Notes under the pieces: model-generated
The model's input: the letters and a program-made list of their open reading frames with translations, nothing else
The model's database searches: none
Told to the model about the DNA's origin: nothing
NCBI GenBank assembly: GCA_008668455.1
Contig: RQCD01000170.1
Span: forward strand, 1 to 5,060
Length of the DNA: 5,060 nt
From: Clostridia bacterium
GTDB taxonomy: Bacteria; Bacillota; Clostridia; UBA1381
Direction: 5' to 3'
Shown: in pieces, positions 1-5,060 of the stretch
Numbering within the stretch: the first letter of the stretch is position 1
How the letters are laid out: every line of letters starts with the position of its first letter
Program-made: the position numbers and the translations under genes

Positions 1-1639
1 GTCCGAAAATGCCCATATCCACAATCCATTGCAGATAGAAGTTATGAGAATGCAGCGCAAAATCTGCGCCGCCCAAGGCATAGTGCGGATATACGCGCAA
101 AAACGCGTCCGAACCCAGTCCGATTCCGGAAAACCAGTATTCCCGGATCAGTCGTATCGATCCGATCCAGACCGATACCCGATATGCCGTGGAGGAATCC
201 TTTACATTTCCGATGCTGGTTAACCGGGAAAGAACGCTTGCCGGCAGAACCGACGGCATCAGCAGTAAGCCGGCAATGCAAAGCGCAAGCCACCGTCTGT
301 CCTTTAAGATCAGGAAAAATCCGATTCCAAGCACAACACCAACCCATGCCCCACGCGACCAGGTGTACATCAGGCAGGCAAACATCACAGCATTTCCGGC
401 AAGATATAGAAGCTTCTGCCCTGCCGATTTTGTTTTGATCAAAAGCGTAAAAGCAAGCGGAATCATCAGAATGAAATACTGTCCTAATACGTTCGGATTA
501 TCCAAGGTTGCATACACTCTTGTTTTAATATCCTCAAACATAGACGCGTCTACCCAGCTTGATGTGGTATCCTGCAAGAAGAAATTCTGCCAGACGCCAT
601 ACCCCGAAACCAGAACCGATGCAAACACCAGTAAAATCAAAAGCGCCGTCCATTGCCCTCGCGTTTTAACAGTGTTCACGATCACCATAAAGGAGAGCGT
701 AAAGACCACATAAACCATTAAAATTTTCAGACTGCTCACAAGCGTTACGCTGGTGATGGCCGCATAGCATGCCGCTGCTAAAAATCCTGCAATCCAAAGG
801 AAAAACGGTGTTCTCCGGTATTCCGTCTTTGCGCTGAAACGAAGGTGCAGAAAGAAGGAAACAATCGTCACACCCACCAGTCCGACCGATGCCATAGTCG
901 GGAGAATGCCGGAAAGCGGAACAAAGAGAAATACTCCAACCTCCGTTTTCCATAAAATCATAAAAACAAACAATGCCGCAAGCAAAACACCTGTCATCAG
1001 CGTCGTTCCGATCAGACCGCCGGCTGCTCCCAAAGCAAGCATCACACCGGCAAACATCCGGAGTCCTGACAAATGGCAGACCTTATGATCATAAGCGGGG
1101 ATCGCGTCATAATAGAAGATCGTTTTGTGTACCAAGCCTACAATTTTGCTGCTTTCTCCGAATGCCAGAAGGGGCATTTTGATCAGGCATAAAACCGCCC
1201 CGAACAGGAGCAATGCAAAAATAACGGTCAGGTTGATTGCCGATCTTGCCGCCGGGAAAATCAAACCGACAGCAGAGCCGGCTGCAAATGCCAGAATCAG
1301 AATCCCATATTCACAAAGCGGAACGCGTGCCGCATTCCGGATCAGAGATAGAATCAGACTTTCCGTCTTTCTTTTCTCCGTCTGCGTTTGGGTTTTCCGG
1401 TATCTGCTCCGGATGCCGCGCATGGGTGCGGTCAAGGCTTTAACCGCCGCACTTGTCTCGCTCCATCTGCCATCCATATACCGTTCCCGGAAAAAGGACA
1501 GAATCACACTCTTTTTTGCTCTTTTTGCAAAAAATCCGCAAAAAACTGCAATTCCCTTTTCAATCATGCTGTTGTCATAGCAATTCAAAAGCCAGGAAAA
1601 AATCCGGCTGATCCAGGAAAAGAACCGATTTTCAGTCAT
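1..1639 (-). CDS. O-antigen ligase / Wzy-type polysaccharide polymerase family membrane protein (3' end beyond window)
   Basis: Multi-pass membrane protein of the WaaL/Wzy_C superfamily, which transfers or polymerises lipid-linked glycans on the outer face of the membrane. The frame is open for 546 codons from ATG 1639 to the window edge; the C-terminus is missing. Residues 1-110 are a long, probably cytoplasmic N-terminus with a very basic stretch near 77-91. Hydrophobic segments follow at about 112-130, 134-153, 194-230, 233-266, 278-296, 304-322, 331-347, 384-400, 411-446 and 449-467. Family-like motifs are LDNPNVLGQYF (379-389), TWSRGAW (426-432), STAYRVSVW (483-491), GIGLG (505-509) and HSHNFYLQW (530-538). 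The last histidines sit where WaaL proteins have their functional His, in the large extracellular loop. AAAGGAGG eight bases upstream supports the start. The start overlaps the murJ stop by 8 nt (ATGACTGA), suggesting coupled translation. Ligase cannot be told from polymerase by sequence; the family call is firm. Confidence 0.9.
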   Translation of the reverse strand, partial: MTENRFFSWISRIFSWLLNCYDNSMIEKGIAVFCGFFAKRAKKSVILSFFRERYMDGRWSETSAAVKALTAPMRGIRSRYRKTQTQTEKRKTESLILSLIRNAARVPLCEYGILILAFAAGSAVGLIFPAARSAINLTVIFALLLFGAVLCLIKMPLLAFGESSKIVGLVHKTIFYYDAIPAYDHKVCHLSGLRMFAGVMLALGAAGGLIGTTLMTGVLLAALFVFMILWKTEVGVFLFVPLSGILPTMASVGLVGVTIVSFFLHLRFSAKTEYRRTPFFLWIAGFLAAACYAAITSVTLVSSLKILMVYVVFTLSFMVIVNTVKTRGQWTALLILLVFASVLVSGYGVWQNFFLQDTTSSWVDASMFEDIKTRVYATLDNPNVLGQYFILMIPLAFTLLIKTKSAGQKLLYLAGNAVMFACLMYTWSRGAWVGVVLGIGFFLILKDRRWLALCIAGLLLMPSVLPASVLSRLTSIGNVKDSSTAYRVSVWIGSIRLIREYWFSGIGLGSDAFLRVYPHYALGGADFALHSHNFYLQWIVDMGIFG

Positions 1640-3170
1640 GCTTTTTTCCTCCTTTCAACAAATCACGAATTTCTGTTTCTTTCAACAGATACAAAGCCAC
1701 TGCATATACGATCACACCTGCCACGGCACAGCCGCCGCCCAGAATCAGATTGGAAACCAGACCGCCGGACAGCTTCATTTTTAATAGCTCACGCACACCG
1801 AATACCGCCGCAGACATGAAAAGCGCCGAAAAACAAATTTTGATAAAATCGGCTATATCGCACATATCGCAGATTTTCCCGTGCTTTTTCCGCATGCAGT
1901 AATCATTTAAAATCGCGTTGACCGTAGAGCCGCCGGCGCTTGCCAAAGCCAGTCCGCAAACCCCAAAAGCCGGGGAAAGCGTATAGGCAAGCAGAATATT
2001 AAATAGCATGCTTAAAATCGCGTTTACCATCGGCGTTTTGGAATCCTGCATGGAAAAAAAGGCTTTGGAAAGCACCTCATTCACAGAAAGTCCGATCATG
2101 CCGACCGAATAGCAGGAAAGCGCCGCTGCCGTAATCTTTGTAGCGTCAAACCTGCCATGCTCATAAATCACCGAAATAATCGGCTCGGACAGCAGGATAA
2201 AGCCTGCCATCAGCGGCAGAATCACCATAGCGACCGACTTTAGAGAAATCAGCACCAGCTTTCTGGATTCCTCCTGATTCTCCGCAGAGTTTGCACGCGA
2301 AAGCTTTGGGAAGATCAGATTCGTCACCACAAAGGAAAATACACCTGTCACCACAATATACAGCCGGTTCGCATAGTTGAGCGTTGCAACCGCTCCGCTG
2401 ATTCCGGACGCAATCCGGGTATTGACAATTGAATAAAGCGGCTGAACCCAGGTACTTACAAGCATTGGACCTGCCAAAATCAAGGCGCGCCGGATATCCG
2501 GATCGGTCATGTGCAGGCGCGGACGGAAATGAAAGGAAAACCGACGCAGCGCCGGGATCTGCACAAACACCTGAACACTCCAGGAAATCAGCATGGCAAC
2601 CGCCAGTCCGTGTACCCCAAAGCGTTTTCCAAACAGCGGAAAATACAGAATTACGCACAGATTGGAAAGCAGGCTCATCACCGCCGGGATATTAAATTCC
2701 CCAAAGGACTGCAAAATTCCTACAAAGGAAAATGCAAGACCGGTGAAAATAATCATCGGAAACATAATCATCGAAAGCTGAGACGCAAGCTGATGTGTTT
2801 CGGCATTAAAATCAGGCGCTAAAAGCGTGATCAGCTGATCGGAAAACAAGATTCCGACTACCGTAATCAGCGTACAAACCGTCAGAATCATACCGATGAA
2901 GTTGTTAGCAAACCGCATTGCCTCCTCCCGATTCTTCTTTTGCAGAAGATCGTTAAATATCGGGATAAAGGACGCGGAAATGCCCCCGCCGATCACAATA
3001 TCAAACAGCGTCATCGGCAGCTGGGTTGCCGCAAGATCTGCCGCACCCAGATAGCCGGTGGAAAAGAATGCCGCAATGAGCATTTCGCGCACAAGGCCGC
3101 ACACCTTGGCTAAAAGAGTTGCAATTGCCATAAAGCCGGCTGTTTTTAACATATTCTCTCGCTTACTCAA
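1632..3170 (-). CDS. murJ: MurJ/MviN-family lipid-linked oligosaccharide flippase
   Basis: Integral membrane flippase of the MOP exporter superfamily, 512 residues, the usual MurJ length (about 14 membrane helices expected). The characterised role is moving lipid II across the membrane for peptidoglycan synthesis; in this locus it could instead move a surface-polysaccharide intermediate (inference). Visible signatures are AKVCGLVRE in helix 1 (21-29), GGGISASFIPIF (61-72), NYANRLY (265-271) and YEHGRFDA (336-343). A last hydrophobic segment at about 474-496 is followed by a charged tail ending GGKKHD. The start is TTG at 3170, with AGGAG seven bases upstream. The frame stays open upstream to an ATG at 3338, but that would lie deep inside csaB and add 56 residues with no family resemblance. 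An ATG at 3152 (codon 7) is possible but has a poorer ribosome site. The gene overlaps csaB by 8 nt (TTGAGTAA), so translation is probably coupled. Several charged residues known from E. coli MurJ appear absent (see findings). Confidence 0.93.
   Translation of the reverse strand: MSKRENMLKTAGFMAIATLLAKVCGLVREMLIAAFFSTGYLGAADLAATQLPMTLFDIVIGGGISASFIPIFNDLLQKKNREEAMRFANNFIGMILTVCTLITVVGILFSDQLITLLAPDFNAETHQLASQLSMIMFPMIIFTGLAFSFVGILQSFGEFNIPAVMSLLSNLCVILYFPLFGKRFGVHGLAVAMLISWSVQVFVQIPALRRFSFHFRPRLHMTDPDIRRALILAGPMLVSTWVQPLYSIVNTRIASGISGAVATLNYANRLYIVVTGVFSFVVTNLIFPKLSRANSAENQEESRKLVLISLKSVAMVILPLMAGFILLSEPIISVIYEHGRFDATKITAAALSCYSVGMIGLSVNEVLSKAFFSMQDSKTPMVNAILSMLFNILLAYTLSPAFGVCGLALASAGGSTVNAILNDYCMRKKHGKICDMCDIADFIKICFSALFMSAAVFGVRELLKMKLSGGLVSNLILGGGCAVAGVIVYAVALYLLKETEIRDLLKGGKKHD
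1648..1655 (-). promoter_or_regulatory. Ribosome binding site of the ligase-family gene
   Basis: AAAGGAGG on the minus strand, eight bases before ATG 1639. It is a near-perfect Shine-Dalgarno sequence and lies inside the last codons of murJ, where it also encodes part of the C-terminal tail. It fixes the start of the ligase-family gene. Confidence 0.85.
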
Positions 3171-4266
3171 GACGCAGCTCCTCCCCTCTTTGCAGCATTT
3201 CTGCAAGCCTTGCATTCTGCTCTGCCTTTTTTCGGAGGATTTCTGATGTGTCGGAAAGCTCGCTCCGGATCTCGTCATACTGCTCCAGAACCTTTTGTAT
3301 CTGCCCCAAAAGCGCATCCCTTGAAAGAGTGTCCACATGCAGATAAAACTTTTGTCCGATATAATCCATAAAGCCGGTAATTTTAGGATCGTACACCAAG
3401 CCGATCACCGGAACACTCTGGCTTGCCGCATAAATTAAGCTGTGCAGACGCATCCCGATACAAAGCTTCATGTTACCCAAAACCGCCAGCATTTCACCGA
3501 CATTCTCCGTTTCCAGAAACATGGCTGAGGAATGCTTCATTTTCCTTGCAATTTCCTGAGAAATCGCAACATCCTTGCTTGGCTGCATCGGCACAAACAG
3601 AATCTGATATTGCTCCGCAAGCATATCTGCAGCTTCGGCAATCGCATCACAGAAATGCTCCGGAAGCGCTTTCCATTTCCGGACACTGATACAAACCGTT
3701 TCCCGATCCGGATCCAGTCCGCAGTCCGCTAAAAGCTTTTTCCCTTTTTCTGCGCTCTCCGGCAAAAGCGTAAATGCCGGATCGGCAGTCAGAAAAATCT
3801 TTGGTTTGGCAACGCCGATTTTCTCCAGCTCCTCCTCCGCTGCCCGATCACGCAGGGTAATCAGATCCACCCGGTTCAAAACCTTCCTGGTCATCGGCAC
3901 GTGCTCCTCCCGGAGCGGTCCGATCCCATTGGAATAAAGCATCACCTTTTTTCCAAAAAGCTTTGCCAGCCGGATAATTCCTAAATAATATAACAGTGAT
4001 TTTGTGCTTGTCCGATCCTGGATCAGCGTTCCGCCGCCGGATAAAAGCAGTCTGCACCGGATCAGCGCATATAAAACTGCAAAGGGGTTCATCCGGTTCA
4101 CTGCATGAACGCAGTACCGCCTCCTCGTCTCCTTTGGATTTTTGGATAAAACCGTCAGAAAGATTTTGGGGTTCTGCTTTCTCAGATCGTCCACAATCGC
4201 TTTTAAAAGCGCGTCATCACCATTATTTCGAAAACCATAATATCCCGATATCAGGATTCTTTCCAA
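3163..4266 (-). CDS. csaB: Polysaccharide pyruvyl transferase CsaB
   Basis: Cytoplasmic enzyme that transfers the enolpyruvyl group of phosphoenolpyruvate to a sugar as a ketal, typically on secondary cell wall polysaccharide, which SLH-domain proteins then bind. The product is 367 residues, normal for CsaB. Family features are the N-terminal ILISGYYGFRNNGDDALL (4-21), a glycine-rich SGGGTLIQDRTS (76-87), YSNGIGPL (111-118), TADPAF (160-165) and IGMRLHSLIYAA (270-281). The RLH at 273-275 matches the Arg-Leu-His linked to PEP binding in this superfamily (from memory of the yeast Pvg1 structure). The last 40 residues are a charged, probably helical tail. I chose TTG 4266 because AAGGGA lies nine bases upstream and the protein then begins MERILISGYYG, as in relatives. 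The in-frame TTG at 4275 abuts the ribosome site directly and is unlikely. The gene lies 40 nt after the glycosyltransferase and overlaps murJ by 8 nt. Confidence 0.93.
   Translation of the reverse strand: MERILISGYYGFRNNGDDALLKAIVDDLRKQNPKIFLTVLSKNPKETRRRYCVHAVNRMNPFAVLYALIRCRLLLSGGGTLIQDRTSTKSLLYYLGIIRLAKLFGKKVMLYSNGIGPLREEHVPMTRKVLNRVDLITLRDRAAEEELEKIGVAKPKIFLTADPAFTLLPESAEKGKKLLADCGLDPDRETVCISVRKWKALPEHFCDAIAEAADMLAEQYQILFVPMQPSKDVAISQEIARKMKHSSAMFLETENVGEMLAVLGNMKLCIGMRLHSLIYAASQSVPVIGLVYDPKITGFMDYIGQKFYLHVDTLSRDALLGQIQKVLEQYDEIRSELSDTSEILRKKAEQNARLAEMLQRGEELRLE
3178..3182 (-). promoter_or_regulatory. Ribosome binding site of murJ, decides a TTG start
   Basis: AGGAG, within the purine run AGAGGGGAGGAG on the minus strand, seven bases before TTG 3170 and inside the 3' end of csaB. 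It favours the TTG over the ATG at 3152, which has only the weak GCGAGAG upstream, and over the far-upstream ATG at 3338. Confidence 0.8.
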
Positions 4267-4306
4267 ATTGATCAATCCCTTACTACTATTTTTTCAAATC
4301 CATGCG
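4267..4306 (-). other. Short intergenic gap between glycosyltransferase and csaB, no terminator seen
   Basis: This 40-nt gap is the only non-coding stretch in the window. On the minus strand it has an A-rich run and the csaB ribosome site. I see no hairpin followed by a T-run and no convincing -35/-10 pair, which is consistent with read-through transcription from the glycosyltransferase gene into csaB. Confidence 0.6.
4276..4281 (-). promoter_or_regulatory. Ribosome binding site of csaB, decides a TTG start
   Basis: AAGGGA on the minus strand, within the 40-nt gap between the glycosyltransferase and csaB. It is nine bases before TTG 4266 but directly adjacent to the other in-frame TTG at 4275. 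Normal spacing therefore supports 4266. Confidence 0.7.
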
Positions 4307-5060
4307 CTACAACCGCTCTGTGTCGTCAGTCATTTTCTTCACGGAATAAGGCTCCTTCACAAATTCACGGCTGAACTGTCCGAGCTTTTCCCGAGCTTCG
4401 TCCCACATGCCAAAGAATGCGCCGATTTCATTTGCAAGCGTTTCTGTTTCCGGCTGCGGACAGCCGCGGCAACAGAAATTCGTGGAAAAACAAAGATCTA
4501 TTTTATCCTTGTCAAACAATCCGAAATATCCCTCGTAGCCGGCAATGATGGTTGGCTTAGCCGCCGCCATTGCCTCTAAAGCAGCACGTGAAAGCCCAAC
4601 AAAAAGATCTGACGGCGCAACTAAGCGGTTAATATCCGTTCTCGCCCCTGCAAGCAGGATTGCCTCTCTGCCCAGGATTTGATTCATCTCCCCTGCTTCC
4701 TTCAGCACTGCGTCGAAATCGCTGCCGCCTCCCACAATCAAAAGCTTTAAATTTCCGATCAGCGGATCAAGCTTTTGCATGGCGGCAATCAGCTGATGCG
4801 CCACTAGACTTCTGTCCTGATCCTTCCGGCTGACATAGGTAATCACATGATCCTCAGATGAAAGTCCGAACTCTTTCCGAACCTCGGTATCGTCGGTATC
4901 CGGAGAGAATTTCTCCGTATCAATCCCGTTGATTGTGACGATAATGGCCGATTCCGTAATCGGATAATTATCCCTCAGATAATTTTGAATATTCTCGCTC
5001 CCATCCAGTGTTTTCTGTCCCCAGTCTGTGATATATTTTACACCGTATGTTGTAGTAAAC
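4307..5060 (-). CDS. GT4-type glycosyltransferase, C-terminal part (5' end beyond window)
   Basis: C-terminal 250 residues of a GT-B fold glycosyltransferase that would add a sugar from an activated donor to a lipid- or glycan-linked acceptor in the cytoplasm. The frame enters from the right edge (first whole codon 5059-5057) and stops with TAG at 4307-4309. Numbered from the edge, visible signatures are NGIDTEKFSPD (44-54), the standard linker into the donor-binding domain; VSRKDQDRS (76-84), which stands where GT4 enzymes carry their GRL..EKG-like segment; LLIVGGGSDFD (106-116); and the donor-site block ending RAALEAMAAAKP (158-169). The first Glu of the usual E-x7-E pair is Val154 here, with only Glu162 kept. 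A cysteine cluster NFCCRGC follows at 194-200. A shorter frame starting at GTG 4846 exists, but it would cut the domain through its first strand, so it is not the true start. Donor and acceptor sugars cannot be inferred. The neighbours csaB, murJ and the ligase point to surface polysaccharide assembly. Confidence 0.87.
   Translation of the reverse strand, partial: FTTTYGVKYITDWGQKTLDGSENIQNYLRDNYPITESAIIVTINGIDTEKFSPDTDDTEVRKEFGLSSEDHVITYVSRKDQDRSLVAHQLIAAMQKLDPLIGNLKLLIVGGGSDFDAVLKEAGEMNQILGREAILLAGARTDINRLVAPSDLFVGLSRAALEAMAAAKPTIIAGYEGYFGLFDKDKIDLCFSTNFCCRGCPQPETETLANEIGAFFGMWDEAREKLGQFSREFVKEPYSVKKMTDDTERL

Larger units (their letters stand above)
1..5060 (-). other. Putative surface-polysaccharide operon segment
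   Basis: Four same-strand genes are separated by +40, -8 and -8 nt, with no terminator or promoter recognised between them, so a single transcript is likely. The first and last genes both run off the window, so the operon promoter and end are not visible. The gene order (glycosyltransferase, csaB, flippase, ligase/polymerase) follows the logical order of a lipid-carrier pathway: assemble, modify, flip, polymerise or attach. Confidence 0.75.

Noticed and set aside
189..713. 174-codon open frame on the plus strand
   Set aside because: It lies wholly antisense to the ligase-family gene, has a composition unlike a real protein, no recognised motif and no ribosome site of note. It is a shadow of the coding strand.
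42..953. Short minus-strand open frames at 42-347 and 666-953
   Set aside because: Both are out of frame with the continuous 546-codon ligase-family frame, which carries all the family motifs across the same bases.
1125..1580. 151-codon plus-strand open frame
   Set aside because: It is antisense to the N-terminal half of the ligase-family gene, and its arginine- and proline-rich stretches are typical of a complementary-frame artefact.
1..1639. Possible frameshift or pseudogene in the ligase-family gene, since no complete start-to-stop frame is present
   Set aside because: Reading the complement codon by codon from ATG 1639 to position 1 gives 546 sense codons plus one base with no stop, and family motifs occur in the same frame to the edge. 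The stop simply lies outside the window.
2161..2658. 165-codon minus-strand open frame in another frame inside murJ
   Set aside because: It overlaps conserved MurJ helices in the true frame. Its product is rich in Cys, Gly and Arg with no domain signature.
3171..3338. Extension of murJ to an upstream ATG at 3338
   Set aside because: It would add 56 residues with no MurJ similarity and overlap csaB by over 170 nt. TTG 3170 has an ideal ribosome site and gives the normal family length.
4307..4846. Separate small gene starting at GTG 4846
   Set aside because: The frame stays open upstream to the window edge and encodes the NGID...FSPD linker typical of GT4 enzymes, so the GTG is an internal valine codon.
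1..5060. Mobile element, CRISPR, tRNA/rRNA or riboswitch
   Set aside because: I found no spaced direct repeats, terminal inverted repeats, transposase motifs or RNA-gene signatures by eye, and virtually every base lies inside a coding frame.

Overview
All recognisable genes in this window lie on the minus strand and are packed head to tail. The organism looks like a Gram-positive anaerobe of class Clostridia (Bacillota), perhaps of the Ruminococcus/Oscillospirales type. I base this on the gene set (a csaB-type pyruvyl transferase next to a MurJ/MviN flippase and a WaaL/Wzy-like membrane protein), strong AGGAGG-type ribosome binding sites, two TTG starts and middling base composition. The lineage is an inference from these features, not from a search.

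In the direction of transcription (right to left) the layout is: (1) the C-terminal 250 residues of a GT4-type glycosyltransferase, running in from the right edge and ending at 4307; (2) a 40-nt gap with no terminator-like hairpin; (3) csaB, a polysaccharide pyruvyl transferase, 4266 to 3163; (4) a MurJ/MviN-family lipid flippase, 3170 to 1632, overlapping csaB by 8 nt; (5) an O-antigen ligase (WaaL/Wzy_C-type) membrane protein, starting at 1639 with another 8-nt overlap and leaving the window at position 1 after 546 sense codons without a stop. The window is otherwise completely coding. I see no RNA gene, mobile element, CRISPR array, promoter or terminator.

The four products fit one pathway: building and exporting a cell-surface polysaccharide on a lipid carrier. 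The glycosyltransferase would add sugars on the cytoplasmic side, CsaB would put a pyruvate ketal on a sugar, the MurJ-family protein would flip a lipid-linked intermediate, and the ligase-like protein would polymerise or attach the glycan on the outer face. Pyruvylated secondary cell wall polysaccharide is the classic anchor for SLH-domain surface proteins, so this is a plausible role. The exact polymer and the substrate of the flippase cannot be read from the sequence.

This is a recognisable cell-envelope locus, not an obviously new system. The points most worth a second look are the MurJ protein's apparent lack of several charged residues known from E. coli MurJ, the cysteine cluster and altered E-x7-E motif in the glycosyltransferase, the long cytoplasmic N-terminus of the ligase-like protein, and the matching 8-nt start/stop overlaps.
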